64,000 nucleotides of DNA from assembly GCA_021234155.1 (NCBI GenBank), contig JAJEKV010000067.1, positions 3,961,279-4,025,278 of the forward strand, given 5' to 3'. The DNA is from Isoetes taiwanensis (lineage: Eukaryota > Streptophyta > Lycopodiopsida > Isoetales > Isoetaceae). A model generated the notes under the pieces. The model did no database searches and was not told the DNA's origin. It saw nothing but the letters and a program-made list of their open reading frames with translations. Shown here piece by piece: positions 35,541 to 46,673 of the stretch; position 1 is the first letter of the stretch, and every line of letters begins with the position of its first letter. A program made the position numbers and the translations under genes.

Positions 35541-38245
35541 TTAGCAAAATGCATTTGAGGGCAGCGCAAAATCCTGCTTGAAGATGGACGTAAGGATCGT
35601 GAGGTGGAGGCATTCTCGCAAGAAGGTGTTGAGACCATGAAGCGCGCATCCGCGGCTGTTGCCAACCACGCCATTAGCAATGTAGATCCAATTGGTGGTG
35701 TTGTCCGTAGTGGCACCTTCTTCCCAATGTGAGCGGCGAACAAAACGTGGATCCCACCAACGGAGATCCGTCGAGATCCGAGGTGGTGTCCAGCCCGCAT
35801 GACCATCCATGACCTTGGTCCAAAAAGGAAGACGCCAATCGGAAGTCAGAACTTGGGGCGGGAGGTACGCCCGTGGGAAGCATAGGGAGAAGGAACCATG
35901 CCCGTGGGCGGGGGTTGCCGAAATGGTCTCCCCGAATTGACCGACAAGATCTGGATCCAAAGGCTCCGACACCAACGATCCCAAAGAGAAGCGTAGAGCC
36001 GAGAGTTGACAGAGGGCTATCCCATCCCGTGGGGACCGCCTTGCTATCCAACGAGCTTGTAATCGATTGTAACCCGAGGTGTCTTTGCATATAGATTTGT
36101 GCATAGGGAAGATCCTGATGTCCTAGATACTTCTTGATTTGTTGCGGCCGCTTCCGCTTACCCGAGAGAGATAAATGATTGGCAAGCTCGGGCATGTACT
36201 CGATGAAGAGTTTGGGTCCGGCGGGATCCGCAAGATATGGATTGTTATCCCGAAGCACCCATTGCACGATTGGGGTCACCGGAAAAGCCGGGGCGGGCCC
36301 ATTTCCAAAGTTTTCCCCGTATCACCTAGATAGAAATCATGAAATATGTAAGCCATGGGCTGAACCACTCAAGGTGAGAAAGTCCGGATCGGCACGAAAG
36401 TATGAGATCAAAGACGACAAGGGCACAAAGACAACCCTTTGTCTTCAATGGAGAGTTCGGCCAAATCCAAGAAAATCAGCACTGCTTTCGATTGAATATC
36501 CACAGGGGCCATCGGGCCGCGCGCCACTTTGAAAGGAAGAGGTGGCGCCGAGCAACCACATAATCATGATAGCAGGAGGGAGCTGGGAAGTCAACTGGCA
36601 TTCGGTGAAGAATTGCAGTATGATGGGCGTCAAGTTTTGCTTGAGCCTCATCAGCAGACTGAATAGCTTGCCGCAATTGTTGTTCGAGATCACGGATCCG
36701 ATTGTCCCTTTCGAGTAGCAGCGCGGATCGTCACGGACCCGTTCGGAGAAGGATTGACCTGGGAGGAAGATTTCCCGGTGTATTGAGACGCGGCACGGCA
36801 ATCTCCGCCATCTAGTATCTTCTGTTTCTGCACCTCTGTAAGCTGATCTTGAAGAGAGGTGAGCTGAGAGGTCTGTGTAGAAAGCTGAGCCGTCAAGGAG
36901 GCGACTTGAGCGTCCCGGGCTGAAAGATTTTGAACTTGAGTGCTGAAATTTTCACACGCTTCGAAAGTACAAGGCATTGAGTTTAGCAATATCTGCCCTT
37001 GGTACTCGGGGAGAGCGGCTTTGGACTTGTTGTGCTCCAATAAAGTCTGAATTTCTGACCGAGCCGAGCCCGCTGATCTGCCGAGTTGGCTGACTTGAGC
37101 TTGTGTACTTTTGAGATCTACATGAGCCCGTAAGAGAGCTTTATGCTTGTCTTGAAGTTTGGCCTCCAAAGTTGCAACTTGGGCGATTCTTGCTTTGAAG
37201 GTCTTGGTGTACCGCATCGAGGGCCTCGAGTGCCTGTTGAACCCCGGCTCATAAGAGCGCCTTGGGATTCTTGTAACTTAAGAGCAAAGGCGGCAGAGCA
37301 TCCCGCCGACTTGATACAACAAAATTGTCGAGGGTGTTGTGGTGGTGGAGCTTGTTGTTGCCCCGGTTTGGGATGTTTGGGAAAATGATGTGAAGTGGAT
37401 GGTGTAGCGGAGGAGGAGACAAAGGACATGGGTGTGATGTGGTCATGACCGTGGGAAGACAGGCGTGAAGTGCCAACTTGGTGAGTGATTGGAAGGGAGC
37501 GCCGAGTGGAATTATGAGAATTTGGTGGTGTGGGAGGGAAGTAATGTCGGATGAGGGCTTGAAAGTGGCCTCCCACGAAAACTTCGGAAATGGAAGTGGT
37601 ACCTCAAGGCGGTCCATTTCTTGAGAAGACGATAGAACATCATTTGGGGCCAATCTATGTGGTGTTTGGAGTGTGTAGCAGTGAGGACCAGGTTATAGAA
37701 AGGCTTATTGATATGGGTGTTCTTGATAGAATACCCAAGGAATTTTCGCCACAGAAATTTAACAAAGGTCTCGTGAGGCTTGTCGATATTGGTCAGACGA
37801 TGGACATTGGCATGATAAGCAGGTGCACCAAACTCTGTGACATCGATATCCCCGTGATAGCGCACCATGATACACAAGGGGTGTGCAAGGGAATATGAAA
37901 TACCTCAGAAATCAAATGTTGAGTCAACGAAATAGTGGTGCCATCGACCACAGTGGTGTAACCTTGCGGGCTGTTAACGATATTGGCGATGAACTGCTGC
38001 AACTGGTCAGGATTTGGAGCCGGAAGTTCCATTTGAGAGAATTCGTAAAGCTGGTGTCGTTCAGCGACTTCTTTATTTGGGCCAACAAGGGCTTCACGGA
38101 AAGTGGGCGTCAAGAAGGATACAGATGCAAAAAGGGCCGGATCCTTGGGAGCAGTAGCTTGAAGTGTAGAAAATCTTGGGGCAGCCATGGGAATGATGTG
38201 CGGAACGAAGAGGGATGCCAAAGGCGGAAGACGAAAGTCGAGCAC
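35541..38245 (-). pseudogene. Extra reading frame downstream of integrase (coiled-coil, plant transposon-type domain)
   Basis: Between integrase and the 3' LTR several minus-strand frames form one decayed ORF. The upstream part (38245-37793) contains ELPAPNPDQLQQFI and TTISLTQHLISEVFHIP, the 'putative plant transposon protein' pattern in which a beta strand precedes a 'xIxxxLxIP' helix. 37877-37512 continues with LWRKFLGYSI. 37217-36690 is heptad-rich coiled coil (ATLEAKLQDK, AQLSTQTSQL). 36279-35541 is the C-terminal part, with a diverged second copy at 20838-21298. Extra ORFs in this position occur in Tat/Athila-like elements. Frames are broken by several indels. Confidence 0.55.
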
Positions 38246-39120
38246 GGAGGACGAAGGCGCAGAGGAACGAAAAGGTTTGTTTTAGGGCGCACAACTGGAG
38301 GCGAAGAGGTATGAAGAGTGCGAAACTGGAACCGTTGATGGTGCCAGGTGTCAAAAGATGCGAAGAAGGGTATTGAGAGGCAAAAATTTGGCTAAGTCCC
38401 AAAAACGTAAGGGAGAAGCAATGAACGGTGAGGATGAGACGTGAAAGAAAGATCGGATGTGACAGATGGCAAAGGACACCCATTAATGTTCGACGGGCGT
38501 GGAAAGAAGGAATGGCATTCAATGCTGGCAACTCGAAGTGGGATATCATTAAAAGGAATGTGTCAGAAGGTACCATGGCTAGATATGCGGCGGGAGAACA
38601 GATTCTCATTTTAGAAACAGCCTTGCATTGCAAAACACGCTGGCGATTTGTGTGATTGGTCCACGCCGACAAGGAGTTCCTCGGGCATGGCTATATAAGA
38701 CGAACCGAGAGAAACGAAGGCATCCGGCGGCGCCAAGATGGCTCCGGCTTGAACGAAGATTGCACAATGCCCACTAACCGCCGAGTGGATCACTTGTAAG
38801 ATGAATTGTTCGATCTCGGGCGCCGCCACAACCGTGGCATTCGCATGGACGGGCTGGTGTGCCGGGATGGCTGAACATCCCGCAGAAGACCAACGGGATG
38901 GAGGTGGTTCTCGCACTGCTACTGATCCGGAGCGTAACTCTACCATCTCCTCCAAGATCACCTCTGCCCAACCCGAGTAGAGGGTTTTTCCTCTTAGGAC
39001 TTAGTAAATAGGGCTCGAGTCCGCTTTTGTATATAGGGCGCGGTCCCATAAGCGAAAATGGCTGGGCTGCGCCCACATTTTGTAAAAAAAATCTCCACTA
39101 TAATATAATATACCGCCTTT

Positions 39121-40566
39121 CTAGTCACTTTCTGTGGTGTTTGCTTCTTGAACTGTCTCTGTGTTTTGATGTTCACTTTCTGTGTGATGAAATGCTTTGA
39201 GACGAAAACCATTAACCAATGTAGGTAATGGAGTGCCATCTAACTCAGCTAGTTGGAAAACGCTTGGTCTAACCACTTGAACAATTTGATAAGGGCCAAG
39301 CCAACGAAACTTGAGTTTACCCGGAAAATTTTTGTACCTGGAATCATAAAGAAGAACCAAATCTCCTTCGTTGAATGTTTTTGTCTTCAAACGTTTGTCA
39401 TGTAAAGATTTTTGCAACTGTTGTCCATGAAGAACACGAATATAAGCATCCCTTCGAAGTTCATCCAACTGTTCTAATTGATAGACCCGTTCTTTGAGTG
39501 CAGCAGGTGGATTATGAGCAGTAGCCAGTTGAAAACGGAGTGTTGGAAGGATGTATTCAAATGGCATGAGAGCTTCCTGACCATAAACCAATTTAAAAGG
39601 AGTGTGACCCGTAGCAATCTTGAAACAAGTATTGTAGGCCCAAAGAACAGTAGGAAGTTTTGTCTGCCAATCTGTGCGGGAAGCGTCACAAATTTTCTTG
39701 AGAATGGTGACCAGAGTTTTGTTGGTGCTTTCTGCCAACCCATTGCCTTGAGGATAGTAAGGTGTGCTCTTGTGATGATGTATCAGGAGATAATCCGTCA
39801 GCTCCTTGATAGTATGATTGATGAAATGAACACCACGGTCACTGACCAGCTCCGTGGGGCAGCCGAATCGCGTGATAATTTGTTGATAGAGGACTCGAGC
39901 TGTGCTTGCAGCAGTGTTGTCTGGAAGTGCACAAGCTTCCGCCCATTTGGTGGCGTAGTCAGTGAGAACCAGAATGTATCGGGCACGAGTGTGCCGCGCA
40001 GGAGGATCGATAGGTCCCACAAAGTCCATTCCCCATTTGCTGAAGGGAAGTGGCGTGGCGACCGGCGTCAAGGGAAGAGCGTCACGGGCCGTGGGGCGTC
40101 CCACCCGCTGGCAAGCGTCACACGTGCGGGCGTGGGCGTGAGCATCTTTGAAGAGCGTGGGCCAATAATACCCGGCAAGAAGGATTTTGCGTGCCGTGGT
40201 GTCACCATGAAAATGACCACCACCGAGCCCTTGATGAGCTTCTCGAACAATGTCTGGAACTTCATGAGGTAGAACACAGCGTCGAAGGATGGTGTCCTTA
40301 CCCTTTTGTAGAGATGTCCGCAACCATGGTGTAGTCACCGACCTCTCGGAGAAATTGATGGCGACGGGATTGTCGCCAAGCGTGAGAGAGCGCCTCGCCT
40401 TACGGTGGAAGAGCACCGTGAGGAGGTACCGCTGAAAATCATGGAACCAATGTGGTGTTGCCGTGACTAAAAAGAGTTGAGCATCGGGGAAGGCGCCCGA
40501 GACCCCTGCTATGGGATCATCCGTGTGGATCGTGAAAGATAATCCGAACAACATGAGATTTGCCAC
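39121..40566 (-). CDS. Retrotransposon integrase, intact 481-codon frame
   Basis: The frame starts inside the RNase H/integrase linker, so its ATG is probably not a true start; the protein would be released from a polyprotein. It contains an HHCC zinc-binding region (AHQGLGGGHFHG ... CDACQR), then the DDE core: D in GMDFVGPID, D in LVSDRGVHF, and E in GNGLAEST. The C-terminus has a GPY/F-type module (FPGKLKFRWLGPYQIVQV) followed by NGFRLKAFH. I see no chromodomain. It catalyses insertion of retrotransposon cDNA. This is the only pol domain here with all catalytic residues in one open frame. Confidence 0.9.
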   Translation of the reverse strand: MANLMLFGLSFTIHTDDPIAGVSGAFPDAQLFLVTATPHWFHDFQRYLLTVLFHRKARRSLTLGDNPVAINFSERSVTTPWLRTSLQKGKDTILRRCVLPHEVPDIVREAHQGLGGGHFHGDTTARKILLAGYYWPTLFKDAHAHARTCDACQRVGRPTARDALPLTPVATPLPFSKWGMDFVGPIDPPARHTRARYILVLTDYATKWAEACALPDNTAASTARVLYQQIITRFGCPTELVSDRGVHFINHTIKELTDYLLIHHHKSTPYYPQGNGLAESTNKTLVTILKKICDASRTDWQTKLPTVLWAYNTCFKIATGHTPFKLVYGQEALMPFEYILPTLRFQLATAHNPPAALKERVYQLEQLDELRRDAYIRVLHGQQLQKSLHDKRLKTKTFNEGDLVLLYDSRYKNFPGKLKFRWLGPYQIVQVVRPSVFQLAELDGTPLPTLVNGFRLKAFHHTESEHQNTETVQEANTTESD

Positions 40567-40925
40567 CCCTTATGAACGATTTCAAAAGGAGCAAATTCTT
40601 GGAGAAGAAGGACCCAACGAGCAATGCGGCCCGTGGGCGTGGACTTGTTGATCAAATAGAGGAGTGCTTGGTGGTCCACAAAGAACTTGATTTGACTGCC
40701 CAAAAGGTAATGACGGAAGCGTTGGACACGTAAAATGAGACCCAAAGCTTCACGCCCGGTGGCGTAATAGTTGCGCCAGCCAGGGTTGAGTTTTCGGTCG
40801 TGAAGATTTGGTTTATCGGTGCAGCGATCATATTCTTGAGAAAGAACAGCTCCAATAGCAAACGCCGACATCGACATGAACGTGAAAGGGCTTGTCCCAT
40901 TGAGGAGGAACAAGAACCGGTGCAC
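40509..40925 (-). pseudogene. Retrotransposon RNase H domain
   Basis: Contains SAFAIGAVLSQ, then FFVDHQALLYLINKS and ARWVLLLQEF, the signature of Gypsy RNase H, and ends near DYLSRS just before the integrase linker. The end overlaps the integrase frame in another frame, so at least one frameshift separates them. Confidence 0.85.
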
Positions 40926-41167
40926 GAGTAAGCAAAAGCTTCAAACCGTTGAAAGCGGCTTACCGGGAATTCCAAGCCCGTGGATTCGCCACCCGTGAGT
41001 TTATGAATGGGATCCGCAATGGCTGCCACCCGTGTATGAAGGTGGAGTAATAATTGACCTTTCCCAGAAAGAGCGTGTCTCTTTGATATTGGCTGGTGGT
41101 TGAGCCTTGAGCACACAACCGATTTTGGCGGGATCGTGGTGATTCCTCCTTTGGTCGACAACATGGC

Positions 41168-41700
41168 CTAACAGTAACACCGGAAGACGCAAAAGGTGCA
41201 TTTCTCGGGATTGAGACTAATGCCTGACTCATCACATTTACGGAAGACGAAGTTCCAATTTATCCAAATGGTCAGCCATGGAACCAGAGGCGAGAAGTCA
41301 TCTTGAAAAATTTGCAAGAAGGGATTTTCCTTCATGAAATCATGAAAAACTGAGAGCATGATGCGTTGAAATGTTGAAGGAGAGTTGGATAATCCAAAAG
41401 GAACCACCTTGTAGGCAAAAGTGCCCCACGGGGTGGTGAAAGTGGTCTTGAGTTGATCAGATTCTTTGATGGAGATCTGATTGTAGCCAGAAAAACCATC
41501 CATAAAGGAGTACATCTCATGTCCAACCACTTCTTCCGAACTTGGTCCGTGAAGGGAAGTGGAAAATGATCACGCCTCGTGGCTGATTGAGTTTCCGATA
41601 GTCTACACGCACCGCGGATCTTACCATTGTGCTTAAGGGCAATGACGATGGGGCTCACCCATTCGGGAATGTTTGACCTCATAGATCAAACCCGCAGCAA
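41168..41700 (-). pseudogene. Retrotransposon reverse transcriptase domain, frameshifted
   Basis: The frame 41682-41332 holds EWVSPIVIALKHNGKIR and DHFPLPF. The overlapping frame 41530-41168 holds YSFMDGFSGYNQI (first catalytic aspartate), VPFGLSNSPSTFQR and LQIFQDDFS, where the usual YVDD/YLDD is FQDD. The change of frame near 41530 and the altered active-site box mean this copy is probably not active. Confidence 0.85.
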
Positions 41701-42491
41701 GGAGTTTGTCAATTTCCGCCTTGACGCGATCACGGTAATTAGGGTTGAGCCTGGATTGTCGTTGCTACACTGGTCGTGCATCAGATTTGGTAGGAATGGT
41801 GAGTTCCCCCAAGCTTTTGTTGATTCCCCGAAGATCTTTGTAACTCCAAAATGCGAAAATGTGTTTGAATTTTTGAACGGCTTTGACGGCCCCGTTACGA
41901 TAAGGAGCCTAAGGTTTGCGTTAATGCGACAAAGTTGATTGTTGCCAACGTCCACAATCTCGACTTCGAGTCTGAATATGGGGTATTACTTCCGGTATCC
42001 CGGACAATGTGTGCGTGAGGTTGGAGCATAACCGATCGCGTGGCACTTTGCGTGGTGAAAAAGAGAGGTTGCTCGGTGTCATCTAGCGTTGGTTGCTTCA
42101 TGACAAAAATGTACATCAACAGGAGTTGCGCGAGTGTCGCGATTCCGAAAAGTGATCAACGCTGGATTCGATTGCAAGGAGCGGATAGGGGTCAAGTAAG
42201 GCAGCCACCACGGTCCTGGTCACGATCAAGAGTCATTTCTCCCCAAGGATCGGCATATTCGGTAGGATGACGAGGCGCACTCGCAGTGGAGCCCGAACTT
42301 GATAAATATTCCGAGCTTCTTGAGAATCGTCCGAGAGAGGGTTCCGCATTGTCAACGTAAATGATCCCCGCCCGTTTGCAAGTCCATGGTGGCATTGAGA
42401 TGACCATCGGTGATGACTAACCGGGTCCGTGGCCCAAGAATGGATACTCTTTGCCCGGCGGAGAAAAGGTCCGCCTACCAGCATTTCATAG

Positions 42492-42779
42492 TCACCGGAT
42501 CTTCGCCACTTTCCAAACTCCAAATTCCATGGGAAAGCGGAGATCACCAATGTTGATGTGAAGAATAGGTGTGGCGCCTTGAGGTCTCGTGGATATGGCC
42601 ATTAGCCAATTTGATGTCATATGGGGCACGAAAAGAGTTGTGTGATGCCCATTTGTTTTGCGGAGTTTATCCGTGATGAGATTGATCGCGCTACCTCCAT
42701 CGATTTGAACATGGTTGACTTGCTGATTTCCCACCGCGGTGGCATGGACCGTGGGGTGTAGAGGTAGCCACGGCCCCAA
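42492..42779 (-). pseudogene. Retrotransposon aspartic protease domain
   Basis: VQIDGGSAINLIT (about 42680-42715) corresponds to the retropepsin active site, with DGG in place of DTG/DSG, a substitution found in several plant Gypsy groups. The flanking frame is disrupted on both sides. Confidence 0.7.
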
Positions 42780-42999
42780 CTAAAACAGTTTGGGAGTGGT
42801 AACCGGTCCTTGAGAGCGGACGAGTTTTAAAATGGTTGCCAAGCTTAAAGGAATTTTGATCTTGGCGAGCTCCTCTTGGAGTTCGAGAGGTACATGAGAA
42901 AAAAAGGATCTGCTGGTTCCATCGGGTGCGGGAGTGCGTGGCGGGAAGCGGCAACTTCTTTGAGTAAGTCAACCTCGGGCTGCAATATTGGGATATGTC

Positions 43000-45075
43000 C
43001 GAGGCGTGGAGGTTGAGATGTTGAGGGGGTATCTTGTCGTTGTTGAGCTCTAGTGGTGGCATGAACATTTGCCAATGTGCGGCCTTCAGCAGCTTGCATG
43101 AGATTCAAAATGCTTTGGCGAACTTTGGGCATGACATTTGGCATGAGCTTTTCCAAGTCAGGTGCAAAGTGAACCTTTTTTTCGTCCTCATGAGGAATGG
43201 TGTCAACTGCAAAGGCAGGTTGCGTGCCCTTCTGAATAATAGTCAAGGGACGTGATGCCTTGGTCTGGCGTGAAACTAGACCAACCCAATTTGACGGTAT
43301 CTTTGGAGGATTAAGTGCCTGAAAAATTTCCTCTTGGGCTTGTTGATCCAGCTGAGGTTGATTTGCTGGAGCTGGTTGATAGCGTGATTGCTGAGGCGCT
43401 CTTGGTGGCTTCTTAAGAACTGGTCGCGGGCCTTGTTTGCCATTAGCAAGCCAGAGTTGGTAAGCCGTGAGGCGGACCGATGTGGTCTGATTTGTGCCAG
43501 GAAGCTGTACCTGAACTTGTGGAAGTTGAGGACACGCCGTGGTGGTATGACCCCATTCTTGACAGTGATAACACTGAGCTTTAGAAGGATCAAAAGGAGG
43601 GGACGTTGGTTGGATCCCGTGGGTTGATCCCCGCTCGATAGAGTTGCGTGGGCTGCACCTGAAGAGGTGGCTGTTGATAGTGCGATTGTTGCCGAGGTGT
43701 GGTTTGCACTTGATAAACCATTTTGTTGCGGAATGGTGTGGGATGAGTGCGAGTGCACTCTTCCGTGGCATGATTGCACATGTTGCATCGCTTGCAATGA
43801 GGCGGGCCATTGGTGGAGTTGCACTCATTGGCCAAATGGCCTTGGTATTTGCAAATATGGCACCAGATTTGACTGCGCTGTGGATTAGCGTGTTGAGGCT
43901 GAACAGCCGTTTGTGGAACCATGACAGGTGGAATGAACGGGAGCTCTTGAAGAGCCACGCCTCGGGAGGAAACATTGACCAAAGTGATTGACAAGGTCGA
44001 TAGCCCGCTCAAAGTTTTGGACGCAGTATTCATCATGAGTCGAATAGCGGGAGGAAGTCCTTGGAGAAACCGGACCAAAATCTGGCTCTGGTAGGGTACT
44101 CCTTGAGCTTACTTAGCGTAATGTGAAGTCGATCCAAAAATCCCGGGCGGACTCAGTGGGCTCTTGTTGAAGTTCATTGAGTTGCTTGAGATGAAGTTGA
44201 TCATCATCCGTGGTTCCGTAATGAGACGTAAAAAAGCGGTCGCGATTTCGAACCGATCTTGTTTCCAATGGCTTTTGTTGGACATGAGCCATTGATGAGG
44301 AGAAACCACGCATGTGGTGGAAAAGATGTGGAATTTCAGTTGAGGTTGCGCGTGACCATTTAGGACCGCTAGAGCCTCAAATTCTTCCATGTGGGCCTGA
44401 GCACTTTGGTCTAACGGTTTGCCTTTCGTGTTGCCAAAGGTGGGATAAGTCGCCGTAGTCCGAAAGGTAGATGTGAAAGTCTTTGGGGCTGGACAGAACA
44501 AAGATAGTGAGGGTATTGAGGTTGAGGTTGATGTGGCATTGTGCCTGAAGGACCCTGATGAAGGGGTGACTGCGGTTGAGAAACTGAAGGAGCTGGAGCA
44601 TTGGTTTTGAGATCTGTAAGGTTGTAAACAGGAAGAGCAGTGGGAAACGTAGGGAAAGGATATTCCTGGGTAGGCGCAAAGGAGACATGTGGATAGCCGT
44701 GCCCACCCGGGGGAGATGATGGTTGCGGCGAAGAGGCGTATGGCCTGAAGAATGATGGATGTAGGCATGTTCAGGGGTGTGAAAGTACGGTTGAGAAGGT
44801 TGAGCCTGATAAGGCTCCTGATAGTGATGAGGAGACTGAGGTTGTGAGCAATGTTTGCACGCTTGGGGCGGGGAACTGGGACGAGACTGGACACGAGGGG
44901 TGGGTGGTGCGGACTGAGCCCTAGACCGAAGATGGCCTCCCTCTATGTCATAAGCAGATCCATACATGTCGCGAACAGGTTTCGACGACGGGCTCCCAAG
45001 CGAGAGGTCAGTTCGAGAAAGGAGTTCTTCCGGCGTGAAATTACTTTGCACATGGCGGCGAAGAAAGTAGGATAA
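43000..45075 (-). pseudogene. Retrotransposon gag, frameshifted, with three CCHC knuckles
   Basis: Starts near the inner edge of the 5' LTR. The N-terminal part is rich in Pro, Gln, Ser and His and is scattered over frames. Zinc knuckles: CHICKYQGHLANEC (43821-43862), CKRCNMCNHATEEC (43755-43796) and, in a different frame, CYHCQEWGHTTTAC (near 43540-43580). Three CCHC motifs in one gag are more than usual. A frame change between the second and third shows decay or assembly error. Confidence 0.75.
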
Positions 45076-45102
45076 AATCGCACTCACCCGGCGGCAGCGC
45101 GG

Positions 45103-45686
45103 TGTTTGGGGTCTGGGTTCGGGAACTCCTGGAAGACAGCCCTCTGTGAGGACCCGTGGATCTAACAGGAGAGTCCGGGGGACTATGTCACGCGGGATTT
45201 GCTGAAAGAGAAGAAAGAGAAGAAAAAAGAACAAATGAGAGAAAGATGATAAGCTTCCTTGATATCAATGATGAAAATACATGAGCTCTCGCAATAGAGA
45301 GAAAACTGAAAAGAGACAAGACTCAAAACTCATCTAAAAACTTATGTGCTAACTCTACTCATATATATAGTACAATGGCCTTGGGCCCAATATAGACACT
45401 CGACCGATCTCTGCCGACTCGAAGGAGGCCCGATTCTGAGGAATGTTGGCGGTGCCTCTTGAAGTGCCTAGAATCACGCCGACGCCGACGCGGGCGGTGA
45501 CGGGGCCGTCACTTGTCCGAAGGGCGCCTCTTGTTGACGTACCAAAGGCTTTGACCGCGTGGGTCTGGCCGCTTGGTCTTCTGTGGAGCCTTGGATGTCT
45601 GACCCGTGGTTGACTGAGGATCCTTGAGCTTGACCTGGTCTGTCGTATGCATGAATAGTCCTGTACCAGGAGGCACAGGACTAACA
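45103..45686 (-). repeat. 5' LTR
   Basis: 584 bp, partner of 34619-35207. On the minus strand it starts TGTTAGTCC and ends CCCAAACA. The next bases (CCGCGCTGCCGCCGGG) would hold the primer-binding site but lack the usual leading TGG. Confidence 0.92.
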
Positions 45687-45691
45687 ATCTG

Positions 45692-45812
45692 CTTTGGACT
45701 GCAGCCATGGATCAAGTTTGATACCATTTCTGTAGCATTCACACAGATCATTATAGCTAAGGTAGCACCTGAAGGATCGGATGTTCTCTGGACGATCAGG
45801 CAAGGAAGCCAT
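45692..45812 (-). pseudogene. Small paralogous gene B, 5' half
   Basis: The ATG at 45812 begins MASLPDRPENIRSFRCYLSY and continues to LDPWLQSKAD at the insertion point. It is collinear with gene A (LP near residue 4, cysteine at 16, LDPYL near 33). A TATAAAAG box lies at 45850-45856. The 3' half is at 34497-34618. Confidence 0.65.
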
Positions 45813-46071
45813 GGGAGATGAATGAGCTCTACCACCGGATGGAGCTGCTTTTATAGTGAAGTAAGATTATTGATGTGAATTATTGGTGTTCATTGCCTTT
45901 ATACGAGTACCATACATGTATATGATCCAATAATTTCTATGTATATACTATCAATAATTTTGGTGAGTATATACCATCAATAATTTTGGTGGGTATATAC
46001 CATCAATAATTTTGGTGGGTATAAATATACATCAAATTGCCGAGTGCAGCAACATTGGCCTCCGTCTAGCT
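45813..46071. promoter_or_regulatory. Divergent promoter between small genes B and C, with 26 bp tandem repeats
   Basis: Gene B (minus) and gene C (plus) start 260 bp apart. Gene B has TATAAAAG at 45850-45856. On the gene C side three 26 bp units (ACCATCAATAATTTTGGTGG plus GTATAT) fill 45947-46024, and the third ends in TATAAATA (46020-46027), about 45 bp before ATG 46072. The repeats could be binding sites or simple duplication. Confidence 0.5.
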
Positions 46072-46314
46072 ATGACGTATTCTGGTCTTGAACGTGATTC
46101 TATCACTTGCAAGATGAATCATGAGGACTTCAAGCGGTGCCGCCAGCGAGATATACCGCTTGAAGACTGGCTCACCACTGTTGCTCTCAATCCTCGCCAT
46201 TATCCTGATCCCGTCGATGTTATCATCCATCTCATGTGGAATAGGGAGTATCAAATGTTCATGATCGAAAGGATCTCTGGAGCGCCTTCTGCTAGTTCTG
46301 ATCATTCAGAGTAA
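46072..46314 (+). CDS. Small paralogous gene C, 80 residues, unknown function
   Basis: Intact ATG-to-TAA frame on the plus strand, beginning MTYSGLERDSITCKM. It is the same length as gene B and aligns with genes A and B without gaps over most of its length: cysteine near 13, HEDF near 17, PLEDWL near 29, and VDVIIHLMW near 48 before MIERI. The C-terminus is SSDHSE, acidic as in gene B. A TATAAATA box about 45 bp upstream supports this ATG. It has no transmembrane segment. As with gene A, sharing among three genes supports reality, but I can assign no function. Confidence 0.55.
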   Translation: MTYSGLERDSITCKMNHEDFKRCRQRDIPLEDWLTTVALNPRHYPDPVDVIIHLMWNREYQMFMIERISGAPSASSDHSE

Positions 46315-46367
46315 TAGTAGAAGAATAATATTACTTGTTATCTTATTGTAATCTGGTTGTGTTAGTA

Positions 46368-46640
46368 TACAACAGGTACACATAACCTTTTGTAATACAC
46401 ATAACCGTAATATAAGTAATAGTAAAATAATAGTACTTGTTATCTTATTGTAATCTGGTTGTACTCTTATTGTTATCTTATTGTAATCTTATTGTTATCA
46501 GGTATACATAACCTTTTGTAATACACATAACCATACTATATGTATTGAGGTATACTAGTATGCAACAGGTATACATAACCTTTTGTAATACACATAACCA
46601 TACTATAAGTATTGAGGTATACATAACCCTCCAAGGTATA
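46368..46640 (+). repeat. Tandem repeats of GTATACATAACC and TTTTGTAATACACATAACC
   Basis: Three to four units of about 60-90 bp (AACAGGTAYACATAACCTTTTG, then TAATACACATAACCATACTATA, then GTATTGAGGTATA), plus duplicated TTATCTTATTGTAATCTGGTTG. AT-rich, just inside the right end of the large element. Confidence 0.8.
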
Positions 46641-46673
46641 CTATATAAAAATTATTCCAACTTGTCTTCAGAA

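Larger units (their letters stand above)
34619..45686 (-). mobile_element. Ty3/Gypsy-type LTR retrotransposon, 11.07 kb
   Basis: Two LTRs (34619-35207 and 45103-45686) start TGTTTGGGG and end TAACA on the plus strand. ATCTG at 34614-34618 and 45687-45691 is a perfect 5 bp target duplication. Coding is on the minus strand in the order gag (CCHC knuckles), protease, reverse transcriptase, RNase H, integrase, followed by about 3.9 kb with an extra frame before the 3' LTR. Integrase after RNase H marks it as Ty3/Gypsy. The integrase frame is intact; the others carry frameshifts, many in GC-rich runs. It inserted in small gene B of the surrounding element, so it is the youngest layer here. Confidence 0.92.

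Noticed and set aside
44377-45234. 285-codon minus frame running from the LTR into gag as one gene
   Set aside because: It starts inside the LTR and mixes LTR sequence with a shifted gag frame; the real gag is spread over several frames.
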